Assembly: GCF_003265705.1 (NCBI RefSeq)
Contig: NW_020313285.1
Coordinates: 19,740,711-19,804,710 of the forward strand
Direction: 5' to 3'
DNA length: 64,000 nt
DNA from: Callorhinus ursinus
Lineage: Eukaryota; Chordata; Mammalia; Carnivora; Otariidae
Positions 36,064 to 46,837 of this stretch are shown piece by piece. The translations under genes and the position numbers were made by a program. The notes under the pieces were generated by a model that was not told where the DNA came from, searched no databases, and saw only the letters and a program-made list of their open reading frames with translations. Each line of letters opens with the position of its first letter. The stretch's first letter is position 1.

Positions 36064-36174
36064 TCATACTTTGCCCAACACCCTTTGTTTCTGGAAAGTT
36101 TCCTGGAGACTCCTCAGAAACGTCAGCGTGTTGCCTGTTGTAGTTTGGTTACATGGCTGTCCACAGGAAAAAAA
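36064..36174 (-). CDS. IL9: IL9 coding exon 5 (C-terminus)
   Basis: Minus-strand acceptor 'gtccccacag' precedes the exon, which opens with a run of seven T and reads Phe-Phe-Ser-Cys, then 'GQPCNQTTTGNTLTFLRS', ending Gly-Lys-Val and TGA (36064-36066). It supplies the last two conserved cysteines (residues 111 and 115) and the fourth N-glycosylation sequon (Asn116-Gln-Thr). The C-terminal helix aligns with the human 'ALTFLKSLLEIFQKEK' segment. Gln104 to Glu changes aside, no stop or frameshift is visible. Confidence 0.95.
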   Translation of the reverse strand, partial: FFSCGQPCNQTTTGNTLTFLRSLQETFQKQRVLGKV

Positions 36175-36379
36175 CTGTGGGGACAAAAGTTAGCAGAGTG
36201 ACTAAAACAGTGTGAACAAGGAACCACCCGGCTTGCAGCCCTAGGTGGGGTAGGGGTGTGGTGGGGCGGGGTGTGTAGGCAGCAGGGGCTTCGAACAGCA
36301 AATGCACAGGAAGGTCCAGGGCTAGCATGTTGTGTAAACAGTGTAAGTGGCTAACTTTTTACTGCCATTTCAGGGGTGT

Positions 36380-36380
<1 letters not shown>

Positions 36381-36413
<33 letters not shown>
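36381..36413. repeat. (AC)16 microsatellite in IL9 intron 4
   Basis: Uninterrupted AC dinucleotides (about 16 units). Likely length-polymorphic and usable as a marker for the locus. Confidence 0.97.
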
Positions 36414-36415
<2 letters not shown>

Positions 36416-36519
36416 CACCTGTCAGGTGGTCCTAAATCTCCTCATTAGAGGAAAACTTTTCTCGGGATTCTTTGAGTCCTAACATTTTATTATCCTTTTG
36501 AGGTCATTGAATAGCCCTA

Positions 36520-36725
36520 TGGCTGAGAGAGGGACTTTGGGGTCAGATAGACCAGACTTCCAATCTCAACTCTGCCACTTATTAAGTATCTAGCCTTAGG
36601 GAGTTTGGTGAACCTCACTGAGCATGTTCCCTCTTTCCATAAAGGAGGGTGATAAATGATCACTGAAACAGCTGTTATTGTAATGAAGAAATAAATATTA
36701 AGCATTTAGAACTACACCCTGTTGA
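36520..36725 (+). repeat. MIR SINE within IL9 intron 4
   Basis: Forward MIR: 'gactttggggtcagatagac', 'ctcaactctgccacttatta' and 'gaagaaataaatattaagca'. Confidence 0.85.
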
Positions 36726-37199
36726 CTGTAAGTAGCTCAGTTAAGTAGCTGAGGGAAGGGCTCTCAGCCTTCTGGGGACACCTAGGGGGATGCTAATTCC
36801 CAAAGAGTTCATGCCCTCCTTTCCCTCCAGGGACCAGGGCATATGCTGAAGAAGAGAAGGTGCCCTGGTATAATTTGGCATCCTTTGAGGCACAGGGCTG
36901 ATCCTCTAGATTTCAGCTTCTTTTTACAATCAGGACAGATGCTTTCCTTATGCAATAGGGTGGAAGGAAGAGAATGGCAACATGGGCGTGAGTATTTTTT
37001 AAAACTGGAGAGAATAATGAGCTATCCGGGGCAGATCTCACTTTAATTTTGTCATTCTGAGTAAATTTCTTAGAGGTTTCTTACTAACCTTGAACTACCA
37101 GTTCCAACTTTACCATCCTTTTTCATTTCGATAGAGTTGTCATTGACCCTCAGATAAAAACAACTAAGCAGAGTGTATCACAGACAAAAACAAATTCAC

Positions 37200-37331
37200 C
37201 TGGCACTTGTTGTTCTTTAGGACTTGGACTATTTTTTTTACTCGATTGAAAATCAGGTGGTATCTTGTTTCCGCTGTGGAGTTGGTTATCTGGGACAGAC
37301 CTTCCTGGAAGCATGCTGTGGTGCAGTTGTC
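37200..37331 (-). CDS. IL9: IL9 coding exon 4
   Basis: A 132-bp, 44-codon exon with minus-strand acceptor 'tttatttaccag' and donor 'gtgaat'. It reads 'DNCTTACFQEGLSQITNST' and onward through 'RYHLIFNRVKKIVQVLKNN' to Lys-Cys-Gln. It carries Cys66, Cys70 and Cys106 and two N-glycosylation sequons (Asn65-Cys-Thr and Asn80-Ser-Thr). It aligns without gaps to human exon 4 as I recall it. Both junctions are phase 0, as in the rest of the gene. Confidence 0.96.
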
Positions 37332-38535
37332 CTGGTAAATAAAAAGAATTTATTAAAAGAAACCTTCTGAGGGCCACTTTGAAATGAATCGCAAAGAGAA
37401 TGCTTTCAGACACTATTTTAATTTAACCAATGTCACCTAAACTGGTATTATATTTAGACAGGTCCCTTCCCAGTCTAGGAGATGATCTTCAGCATTTCAA
37501 GGCAAGACCATCTTTCCCCAGGGACACTCCTTGGAGATTTCCAGATGCTCCATCCAAGGAACACAAAGTCTATGGCTGCTGGAAAACAACTAGTTCTAGT
37601 CTCCTTTGCACCTGATGTTCCTCCGTTCTATGTCTTACAACAGTAAGTTCCAAAGTAGAGAGAGAAAGGAAAAGTCTTCTCACACCAGTCTGATGGGATG
37701 TGTCAATTGAATAGAGCTGATGTTTCAGCAGTAGCTAAAATCATGGAATGTAAACTGAGGGGCTGGCCTAGGCTTTAGATGCATGGTTTGTCCTCAGAAA
37801 GCACCCCACACTCGTCTCATCTAAGGGATGTACCCTGATGGGATGTGATATCTGACCCCGGCTAGGGTGAGCAGTTCAGATTCTCCGAGGCTTTGCTTGG
37901 GGGGGAGAATAATGCAGGAGGCACCTCCCTCCTCACCTAAACCAGAAAGTTTTGCCACACTTCCTCTGTGCCTGTGTGGGGAATGAATGACCCTCTGGAA
38001 GCCCTTTCCACTTTCCCTCTGCCTTAGACACCCTAAACTCCCCCCATTCAAACTGTGCAACAGCCACCCTTAATCAGCCAAAAAGATAGGAAGGGAGGGA
38101 ATGAGAGAGAAGGCATAGCATCTGGAGAGTTTATTCAAGAGGAAAGGAAAAGGGTTACTTTTACTTACTTGTTTTGCAACCCTAGAGTTTTAGGAAATAA
38201 ATCAGTAAGCAATATGATATAAGCTATATTCTGATATTCTCAGCTCCAGCGTGATTTAATTGTGCACATGGCCACTAACCTAAAAAGACATACAAGATTC
38301 TTTTTAAAGTATTGAATAGTGTTCAAACCTCTGAGAGGGCATAAGGCTGACTAAATACAAAGTGATGGATATGGTATAGAATTTCAGGAGCCTACTTTTA
38401 AAAGGAAACACTGAGCTGTAACAATTAGAATCGAGTAACATTTTCTTACTTAAAGTATCAAATAGAGCAACTCATTTTTACTTGAAAACTTTTAAAGAAC
38501 ACAACGACAAGATTATATTGTTTCACTATACTTAC
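37332..38535 (-). other. IL9 intron 3
   Basis: The longest IL9 intron (1204 bp), starting 'gtaagt' on the minus strand and ending 'tttatttaccag'. No repeat or exon recognised. Confidence 0.9.
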
Positions 38536-38568
38536 AGAAGGAATGGGCAGACACAAACAATTGGTCAC
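38536..38568 (-). CDS. IL9: IL9 coding exon 3 (33 bp)
   Basis: A tiny 11-codon exon, too short to stand out as an open frame. Minus-strand acceptor 'cttcttttgcag' and donor 'gtaagt' bound 'VTNCLCLPIPS', equivalent to human 'VTSCLCLGIPS'. It holds Cys56 and Cys58, and its first two residues complete the Asn52-Val-Thr sequon started at the end of exon 2. Confidence 0.96.
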
Positions 38569-38653
38569 CTGCAAAAGAAGAATTCCGGAGTGAAGATGCC
38601 GGATGCAAACATGGAAATAAGTTTGGAAAGGTCTTAAAAGAGCATTGACTCAC

Positions 38654-38692
38654 ATTGGCGCTGCTGCAGGTGCATTTTGAAGCTGGATGTTC
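38654..38692 (-). CDS. IL9: IL9 coding exon 2 (39 bp)
   Basis: Thirteen codons, 'EHPASKCTCSSAN', bounded by acceptor 'cactttag' and donor 'gtgagt' on the minus strand. Human has 'EDPASKCHCSAN', so this copy appears to carry one extra Ser. It provides Cys46 and Cys48. The flanking introns are only 85 bp (38569-38653) and 100 bp (38693-38792). Confidence 0.95.
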
Positions 38693-38792
38693 CTAAAGTG
38701 AGTAGAAAAGCAAGAACCCATAATGGTGGTGAGTTTTTCATTCTTACGTTATGTCACCTTCCCCACTGGCACCCCCCCCCCCTGCAGCTTAC

Positions 38793-38909
38793 CTGCAGTT
38801 TGTCAATGAGGTACGTGACATCCTGGATCCCTGTAAAGGTCTGACACCTCTGGCTGGTCACAGAGCAGAGGAGCAGGGCAGAGGCAAGCACCACTGTGGG
38901 CAGGAGCAT
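38793..38909 (-). CDS. IL9: IL9 (interleukin-9) coding exon 1, signal peptide and N-terminus
   Basis: First of five exons of IL9, a secreted cytokine of Th9 cells, ILC2s and mast cells that signals through IL9R and the common gamma chain to JAK1/JAK3-STAT. ATG at 38909-38907 is chosen because it starts a hydrophobic signal peptide, 'MLLPTVVLASALLLCSVTS'. The likely mature N-terminus is Gln20, as human IL9 also begins with Gln. The exon ends 'VTYLIDKLQ' at donor 'gtaagc'. The frame happens to stay open upstream to 39044, but that part lies in the promoter. Spliced exons give 143 residues (human 144), ten cysteines in the mature part (22, 46, 48, 56, 58, 66, 70, 106, 111, 115) and four N-glycan sequons. 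All five splice pairs are canonical. It is convergent with SLC25A48, matching human 5q31 order. Confidence 0.97.
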
Positions 38910-38932
38910 CTTGACACGGAGGTGTAAGTTGG

Positions 38933-39100
38933 CTTGCCGATGCCTTGAAATCGAGTTGTATTTAAAGCTCCCTTGCAAACCTGGAAAAACCCTGACATCA
39001 AACTGATACCAGGTGCCCACTTTTTCTATGTAAGATTGGGTCACGTGACATTGAATAAGAAAACGTATACATCAAACTGAGTCACTCAGCAAAGACTATG
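38933..39100 (-). promoter_or_regulatory. IL9 proximal promoter
   Basis: A TATA-like TTTAAATA lies on the minus strand at 38959-38966, about 50 bp before the ATG, so transcription should start near 38930-38935. Upstream are an NF-kB-like GGGTTTTTCC (38983-38992), directly abutting an ATF/CRE-like TGATGTCA (38993-39000), a palindromic E-box GTCACGTGAC (39040-39049) and an AP-1 site TGAGTCA (39078-39084). NF-kB and AP-1 control of IL9 is established in human and mouse; use of these exact sites is inferred. Confidence 0.7.
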
Positions 39101-39659
39101 TGACATTGTGCTAGGAAATGTCATTCCCCAGAAAAGATGCTTTTCAAAAAGTTGGGTACCGAGATGCTGAAGGAAAAGTTAAAGATCTTAAAACCATAAT
39201 TTTTTTAAGGCGGATACTCTAGTTGTGAGAGAATATTTTCCATGAAAGCTCAGGTCTGTATTTTCCCTTTTTTACTTTATTAAAAATGCTGATATACTAG
39301 CCAGTCATGGGTATTCTAATGAAGGACCAGGAGAGGGTGGGAGAATGAGAAATCATGCCTGTTGAAGGGTTTTGCAAGCTCATGCTGGTGAAGTCATTGC
39401 AACCTTAATCTTACTATACTTTATTCTCAAATCTTAACAGTGTTTTTCATGTCTGGGGCCAGATTCTCCACCTTATACAAATGCATCTTTGTGTGAGTAT
39501 TCCTTTAAACGTGTGTCTGAAAGAGGAACTCTTCAACTGTACCAGCAAGAATGTAGCAACAGTGGCTATTAAAATTGGCCTCAAGGATTCCTTAGTGTCT
39601 TTCGGGAAATTATGTAGGACTGCACAGCATCCAGTCAACACTCGGTGCTTGAAACAGGA

Positions 39660-39780
39660 TAACAGCTAACATTCATTGAGCACTTGCTACCTACTAAGCA
39701 CCATTTTAAGCACTTGATGGGAATTAAGCCATGTACTACTACATGCAGCCACCAAATAAGGTAGATACTAATTTGTCATC
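39660..39780 (-). repeat. MIR SINE fragment
   Basis: Reverse MIR: 'gctaacattcattgagcact', 'actaagcaccattttaagca' and 'ggtagatactaatttgtcat'. Cut at its 3' side by the CAN-SINE. Confidence 0.8.
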
Positions 39781-39797
39781 CCCATTTTTTATCTTTT

Positions 39798-39937
39798 TTT
39801 TTTTTAAGATTTATTTATTTATTTGAGAGAGAGAGTTAGGGGAGGCTCAGAGGGAGAAAGAATCTCCAGTAAACTCCCTGTTGAGTGCAGAGCCTGACAT
39901 GGGGCCCAATCTCACTACCTCGAGATCATGACCTGAG
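39798..39937 (-). mobile_element. CAN-SINE, 5' truncated, with 17-bp target-site duplication
   Basis: T-run, 'taagatttatttatttattt' and the CT-rich part are present, but the tRNA head is missing after 'gagatcatgacctgag'. Perfect 'cccattttttatctttt' flanks at 39781-39797 and 39938-39954 show that the truncation occurred at insertion. Confidence 0.95.
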
Positions 39938-40019
39938 CCCATTTTTTATCTTTTAAAACATTGGATCTTAGCTTCCTGGCCCTTTGATGTGGCTGTTTTT
40001 ATCACTATGAACCAGAAAG

Positions 40020-40210
40020 GTGTCTCACTGTCGCCCTATGAGATAAATACTATGATTACCCCCATTATTTTATAGATGGGGGAGCTGAGGCACAGAGATC
40101 CAAGTAATTTGCCCAAAGCCACACAGCCAGGTAGCACAAATTTCATACTGAAGCCCAGAAGTCTGGCTTCCAGGTTCAGCTCATAATCCTGCTCTCCTGC
40201 TTCTCTGTGT
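40020..40210 (-). repeat. MIR SINE
   Basis: Reverse MIR: 'cccattattttatagatggg', 'ggagctgaggcacagagatc' and 'ttgcccaaagccacacagcc'. May be the continuation of, or adjacent to, the copy at 39660. Confidence 0.9.
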
Positions 40211-41544
40211 GTTTCTTATCTTTCTCTCCCACCGGGATATATGCCCCCTATGTGTCCGGTTCACCCTTATATCCTCAGCCTCTGGGCAGGCCCCCGAGGA
40301 ACAGTGGGAGATCACTAAATGCTTGTCGAATCAAAACATTAATGTGAAAAGCAGTTTTTGAAATAGTAAGAAAGGTACACAAAAACTATGATTTTAGGTT
40401 TCCCATCTAGTTTCTGGGGCATGTATTTGGGGGTGTGTGGGCTTAAGAACATATATCTTCCACACACTAGAGAATGAAAAAGTGGGGATTCTTTGGCTTA
40501 GCCCTTTGCCATACTAGCGAGTGGGACAAACTCGTATGATTTTCTGACCAGTGCTGTCGGAGTGTGTGGTATTACTGCTGTTCCCGTTCATGCCATTCCT
40601 TAGGAGGGGTGACGGACATTGGGGAAGGGAGGTCTCTTGGTAGCAAACAAGGGAAATTGGCTTTTTGCTAACTTCCCCAAATCCTCCTGCAGCTCCATGC
40701 CTGTCCCCTGCAGGCACTAAGGAGAGGTTACAGAGGCCTGCCAGCCTATGGCAAACACTTTTATTACAGAGTCTGGTAGTGATGCCCTTTTCTTGCTGAT
40801 AGAACCCTCACTAGTTCGGGGTGGCGACGGACCCAGCTGAACACCCACTTTTTCAGTCTCTCTGCTGCGGTGCTGCAGGGGGGCAGGTGACGTGTCCTGA
40901 TCAATGCAATGCCCCTAGAATTCATTAGCTTTTCTGGTTAACAGGAGGCAAAAGTAGCTGAGACCTGCCCTTTACCCCCTTATTACAATTTGAGTGTGGA
41001 TGTGATGGCAAGAGCTTCTGAGGCCATCTTATAACTACGCAGGAATGGACAAGAGAATTGTAGCAATTGCAACACAAACACTTTACAGAAAGAAATAGTC
41101 ATTAAAAAAAAAACAAGAAAAATAAGATCACGAGAGCAACAATAGAAGGTAACAATGAAACTACAATAGAGCTACTAAATTCTAGCTAGGTATCATTGCC
41201 TACGGAAGACCCTGCAGCTTGAAGCTCAGTAAAAATGGAAATCTCTTCTAAAAATGGGAATTGGCACATGCTAGAGAAATGTCAAAGATGTGCCAGCATC
41301 AGATTGAACCTTTTTTTCCTAACATCATTAGAAGACCTAAAAGAGACTTGAAAAGGCAATCACCTTCCCATTGTGTAGATCAGTATTATTTAACGCCGTG
41401 CGCTTGAGGCGTGGAAGTCACTTCCCATTGCTTCAGGCGGCCTCCCACACTGAGGAAAACACTACACTGCCCCTCTTACTATACAGATGGAGGCTATACC
41501 TGGAAAGAAAAGTGGGCTTGTTCAGTTACCAGCGGGGGATAGGA

Positions 41545-41790
41545 GAGCGTAGTGGTTAACACCTGTGACCTTGCAATCAGACGGCCTGGGTTCCAATCTT
41601 ACTTCTGTCACTTGCTGGCCATATGGACGTGGGCAAGTTGCTTGGCCTCTCATCCTTCGGTTTCCTGACTGTAAAACAAAGATGTGGATGTGGAGGATGG
41701 GGAGGGGGATGGGATTGCAGTTGTCATGTAAGGCCTACCTCAGAAGAGTCTTGTGAAGATTGAAAGAAATGTTTCCTCCGTGCTTAAGTT
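41545..41790 (+). repeat. MIR SINE (nearly full length)
   Basis: Forward MIR from 'agagcgtagtggttaacacc' through 'cagacggcctgggttccaat', 'cttctgtcacttgctggcca' and 'tcggtttcctgactgtaaaa' to 'cttgtgaagattgaaagaaa'. Confidence 0.93.
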
Positions 41791-42639
41791 TGATGTCTGA
41801 TGGGACAATGTCGTCTGGTGTAGACGTCAACCAACCATAACCCACTTGGCCAGATGCAGTGTAAGGCTACAAACCAAGAATTGTTTTGAAGGGTTGATTG
41901 AAAAACAATTAACAAAGAACAGCCTAACATACTTACTGTCTGGTCTTTTACAGACAGAGGGCCTGCCCCTGGTGTCCTTCACATGGCACATTCCACATTT
42001 TCGGTAGACGTCATCTATGATCTTCCCCTCCCGGGAAATGTCGAGCTAGGAGTTGGTGGCCTCAGGGCCTCTTTTCCCATTGCCTTTCTGGTTATTCAGC
42101 TCAGGGCTCTGTACAGAGGGGAGGGCAGGGGAAGCTCTGGAATCATAGGCTGCCAGGTTCTCTGAAATGCTGGAGGCCCATCATCTTCTGCAGCAGGCTG
42201 TAGAGTGAGCTTCCTGGCCCCATGAGCCAAAGGTCTTCTCTTGGTATAGCCAGGTACCTACCATCAATGGTATCTCGGGTAGGTCCTGGTTTATGGGAAG
42301 AGCCCCACATATTGAAGTCAGGAGAAAAGTGGGTAAACTGACATTCCTCTGGGCCAAGTCCTGGCCTGACCAACTGGCCTTGGGTCACCCACCCTTGTTA
42401 TCTACCCCCAAGTACTGTTGCAGGGAAATGTCATCAGTGGACATGGGTGCTCCTTGGGTGGGTTACCTAGCCTTTCCAAGCATCCATGTACCAACACTCA
42501 TCCACACAGGAAGGATTACTCAGCCCCACCTCATAGGAGGATAGGAGTATTCAATTTGGGATGCTTCCTCAAGAGGGAACCACATTTCCACTTGGAAATG
42601 TGATTTGGCCTGGTCCAGACTATGCTCATATTCTGCTCT

Positions 42640-42985
42640 TCCTCTTAGCTCCTACCTGATAGTCACATTGGTTGCATTCTATTTCCAGCCTCCAGGCCTT
42701 TGTTCTTGCTAAGCTCTGCCTGGAATATTCTTCTTCAGCTCTTCCATGTATGGCTTGTTCTCATCCTTCAGGCTTCTATTCAAATGCCACTTCCTCCATG
42801 ACGCCCTCCATAACCACAACAATCATTGCAATCTGCATGATCCTGTCTTGTGTCTATTCCTCGAAGTGGGATTGAGTTCTATGAGAAGGATATGATGTTG
42901 GACTCTGGTTCATTATTGTATTCCCAGGGCATGGTCTATACTAAGTGCTCAGGAATTGCTGGTTGAGTGAATGAATGATGAATAA
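42640..42985 (+). repeat. L2 LINE 3' end
   Basis: 'ccaggcctttgttcttgcta', 'ctctgcctggaatattcttc' and 'tcaaatgccacttcctccat', ending 'gagtgaatgaatgatgaat', the L2 terminus. Confidence 0.9.
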
Positions 42986-44319
42986 CTTTAATTTTGTAAA
43001 AATGCATTTAATGTATATTATTTATGAAATGAGCAAGACATGTTCCCAGTATATCAGTAACAAAGAACAGATATAACATTCATAAAACCCGAGCAAGGAA
43101 AGCATTTGAAGAGTGAGTAAGCAATCAACAAAATACACCCTCCAGCAGGGCAGTCCCTTCAGAACTTTGGAGAGCTTTTTAATTTCCTCTCCCTTCCAGT
43201 TCTCATAGTCACTACATGAGGAATGCATGTCAGGTGTGGGAACCCTGACTCTGTAGAGGAAGAAACAGGGAGAGAGAGGTGATTATTCTTTATAATTCTT
43301 TCCTATCCTCCCAGCCACTCAGTTATAAAAATGAAAAGAATTAAGAATATTTAAATGGCAGCTCTGCAGTTTAAAACACCATTACAACAGCAGATGTTTA
43401 TCTAGCAAAGTCTACAGCTTTTGAGGTTTAGCTTTTAGGATTTATCGTGATACCAGAATGTAAGTAAGCAAATGATCTCCTACAGAGGAAATACACCAAG
43501 CTGAGAAATTACTTACTCACCTGTTCTAAATATCAAGAAGACTGGAGAGTGGGATGCTTACCAAGATATAGTGTAGATAACATATTTTACAATAAACGAG
43601 AAAAGACAATACTCAACCATTTATTTTGTTTCAAAGATAAAGTTTGACATTTTTATTTTGTGATTAAACCCCCATGTGTCATGGATTATTGCTCTAGGAA
43701 TAAAACAACATGGTTATTTGTTCTAGGAAGCTGCAGCATGAAATGACACACACATAAAAGACACAAAATTTCTAAGTAAAACCCATTTGGCCTTTTCCTT
43801 TAAACAGCCAAGAGATAACTAGTTATGAGAATCCTCAAGCACTAATTTCTTAATCAAATAGTTATTTCTAAGTCATTATTTCCCAACCAACTGTGAGGGG
43901 CAAGCCCCACTGGATACTGTTATCCCTGCAGGGGATTCTCCCCCAGGGAGGGTGATTTGTAGGTGGTGCTCTGGACCTCTCCCCTCGTATTCCTCTGACA
44001 CACATTCTGGGTCCCGTGGACCCGGGGCCCACTGCTCCGAGTTTAGCTTCCAAGCAATTTCCAGAGCTCCAAGATCTGGGCTCCATTCCTCTCTTTTCAG
44101 CTTCTGCTTCTCCTCACCATCAATGAATAACAATCCAGGCCATCCTTGTAAATGCACTTTTTTTTTTTCCCCACTGACACAGCCCCTTATTAGCTGAAAC
44201 CTGCCCCTGTGTTTCTTAGAGACTGAGGGACCCACTCCCACCCCTTGCAGTGGACAATTTATTGGTGTACATCTAATTAAGAAAGGATGAGAACTCCTGT
44301 TTTGGGTCACATTGGGGAA

Positions 44320-44550
44320 GGCACTAGAATTTGCTGAACCCTTACTATATGCAAGGTAATATATTAAACACTTTATATATATTATGTCCCTCGGCCTTCT
44401 GCACAGTCTTTATTAGCCCCACTTTACAGATGTTGAAGATCAGAGAGGCTAAGAGGGTTGCCTTAATCACACAGCTAGCAACTTGAACTGGATTTACCTG
44501 ATCCCAGAGCCTGTGCTCTTCTCTGCTATGCCATACATCAATCTCTATTT
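44320..44550 (-). repeat. MIR SINE
   Basis: Reverse MIR: 'ctatatgcaaggtaatatat', 'ccccactttacagatgttga' and 'atcacacagctagcaacttg'. Confidence 0.88.
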
Positions 44551-45089
44551 CTGCTGACCCAACAAATATAGACTATATTTCAAGTCTACTCAATGCAATC
44601 AGTATATGAAAGTATGGTTTTAGGCCTGAAGGTAGATTCTAGATATCAGCTGTATTGGTTGGAGCATATCAGCTCCCATATACACAAGACCAGTGAGATA
44701 ATCCAGAAACATTATGCTCATGGTAGTAGAGGAAGTGTAAGAGGAATAAGGCCAATGCTCAGTTTCATCTCAAGCCTCTGTTTGCATCACTTCTGCCAAC
44801 ATCCCAATATCAAAGCAAGCCATAGAACTGATCAGTGAGCAAAGCAAGTCACCTTGCCTGTGGTGAGGGCACATTGAACAGTTAAATGGTAAAGAACTTG
44901 GCCATGGGGAGGACTGAGGAATTAGGGCCAAATGATGCAATCTAACACCATAGATTTATTAATATTTATATCTTTTATCTTATACCCACCAACTACTGAA
45001 CCCTCTTACTAGTTCTAATGATTTTCAGCTGATTCTCTTTGTTTTTTTTAAGTGGATGTTTACATTTGAAAATAATGATCCTCTTTAAA

Positions 45090-45325
45090 CTTTTTCTTAA
45101 ATATCCAATAGTAAATATTCTGAACTTTGTAGACGATATGGTGTCTGTTTTTAACTGTTGAACTCTTTGGTTGTAGCAGGAAAGTAGCTATAGACATAAT
45201 GTAAATCAATGAGTATGGCTTTGTCCAATAAAAATTTATTTAAAAGAAAAATAGGCAAAAAACAAAACAAACAAATGAAAAAAACCGGGGAACCAGCCCA
45301 AGTTTGCTGATCCCTGATGCTGTAA
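45090..45325. mobile_element. Non-autonomous hAT-type DNA transposon remnant
   Basis: Ordered match to a common mammalian MER element: 'caatagtaaatattctgaac', 'gacgatatggtgtctgtttt', 'ttggttgtagcaggaaagta', 'ggctttgtccaataaaaatt' and 'aagtttgctgatccctga'. No transposase. The exact MER family is not certain from memory. Confidence 0.65.
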
Positions 45326-45351
45326 TCAATTCCTTTAGAATACTGTATCTT

Positions 45352-45545
45352 GGGGCACCTGGGTGGCTCAGTTGGTTAAGCGACTGCCTTCGGCTCAGGT
45401 CATGATCCTGGAGTCCCGGGATCGAGTCCCGCATCGGGCTCCCTGCTCAGCAGGGAGTCTGCTTCTCTTTGGACCCTCCCCCCCTCATGCTCTCTCTCTC
45501 TCTCTAATTCTCTCTCTCAAATAAATAAATAAAATCTTAAAAAAA
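45352..45545 (+). mobile_element. CAN-SINE with 15-bp target-site duplication
   Basis: Begins 'ggggcacctgggtggctcag', is full length, and has a '(aaat)n aaatcttaaaaaa' tail. Flanked by 'agaatactgtatctt' (45337-45351) and 'agaatactatatctt' (45546-45560), one mismatch. Confidence 0.96.
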
Positions 45546-45560
45546 AGAATACTATATCTT

Positions 45561-46837
45561 GTTTCTTTCCTTTTTTTTATAGTAGCAAACATTACTGCCA
45601 TTTTCTTCATTTTACCGCGGATGCTTTCAATGTTTTCAATTTAAATATCATGCTTGCTATTAATTTCATGTTAGGGAATAGTTTTGAATTTCTAATTGAC
45701 TAAATTATTAGAAATAATGGCTGAATTTTATCAAGTATCTCTTCAGTTCCTGTCAGGATCATGATTTTTACCTTCTCAGTAATCCATGTGATAAACTATT
45801 TTAATAGATTACCAAATGTTCAACCATCCTTAACATTCCTGCAATAAGTTCTATTTGGTCATACTCGATCACCATTTAAAAAAAATGCTGCATTCAATTT
45901 GCTATTCTTTTCTTTTGGATTTTTATCTTCAATGCCCACTGGGAGGTCTTCTTAGACTCAAACACTCAACAAAACATAGGCTCAACTAAGCATTCAGACT
46001 CATAAGACCATCATAGGTTATACTTTGTATGTATCTCCTCTGAAGAGTAGATGGAGCATGGTTTGCCAAGGTGACAGCATTAGCTGTTCTTCTCACTGGG
46101 AAAGATCCTTATAGTCATCCAGGAGCTATCCATTTAGGCGTCTAGATGAGATGGCTCAGGTGTAAAGCAAATTCCCGTTTGGAGGGCATGGGCATGATCC
46201 TGGCTTAAAAGCCTTGTGCCCCATGGTTGCCAATATCTCTTGGAAAAACTCTGTAGGTGTAGCTTCTAAGGCCCCTGCACTTGGGAGCCCAAGGCTGTGG
46301 TGTTCCCATGAGGAATTTATAGTTCATTTAGACTCCTCCCAGTCTAGATATATTTTGCCAATCAGGCCTACTTGATGTTTTACCTTCATTTGGTTTTCAG
46401 GGGAACAAAGCTAAAAAAGATGAATGGTAAGGCCAAATTCTCTTTCAGAAGGGGAAATGGCTAACACATTACCTACATCATCTACATTTGTAAGTGAGTT
46501 CATTCTTAATTTTCCCTTTTGTGTGTGTGTTGGGGGGGTCAGGGTTTATGGTCAGGGTTACCCTATCCTTCTAATGTGAATTAGAAAGCTTTCCATCTTT
46601 TTCTGTACTTTGGAAGAGTATAAATAGTATGAGAATATTTTTTTGTTCCCTTACTCCTCTGTGGAGAGCAAGGGATTTTTCTTGCTCACCTCCACAAACC
46701 CAGTGACAAAACAGCACCCAGGACACAGCAATTAGAACAGGAACTGGACTATTTCTTGGCCGCTATGTGGTACCCAGAAAGGGGTCCATACAGCATTGTT
46801 CCGGGTACCCGTCATAACTTAAAGGGAAACTTTCACA
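45561..46837. other. Flank with probable old L1 fragment
   Basis: About 45600-45880 ('gaatttctaattgactaaat', 'taccttctcagtaatccatg', 'acattcctgcaataagttct') looks like a strongly diverged antisense L1 ORF2 piece. From 45900 to 46837 I recognise nothing. Confidence 0.45.

Larger units (their letters stand above)
36175..37199 (-). other. IL9 intron 4
   Basis: Intron of 1025 bp bounded by 'gtgaat' and 'cccacag' on the minus strand. It contains a (CA)n tract and a MIR at about 36520-36725 (plus orientation: 'caactctgccacttattaag'). Confidence 0.9.
39101..45089. other. IL9 upstream flank, part 1
   Basis: No protein gene found. It holds MIR copies (39660-39780, 40020-40210, 41545-41790, 44320-44550), one CAN-SINE and an L2 fragment (42640-42985). 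The stretches 39101-39650, 40211-41540, 41791-42640 and 42986-44310 contain nothing I can name. Frames such as 43876-44310 (minus) lack any recognisable domain. Confidence 0.7.

Noticed and set aside
38910..39044. N-terminal extension of IL9 exon 1 by 45 codons
   Set aside because: The extension covers the TATA-like box and promoter and would bury the signal peptide inside the protein.
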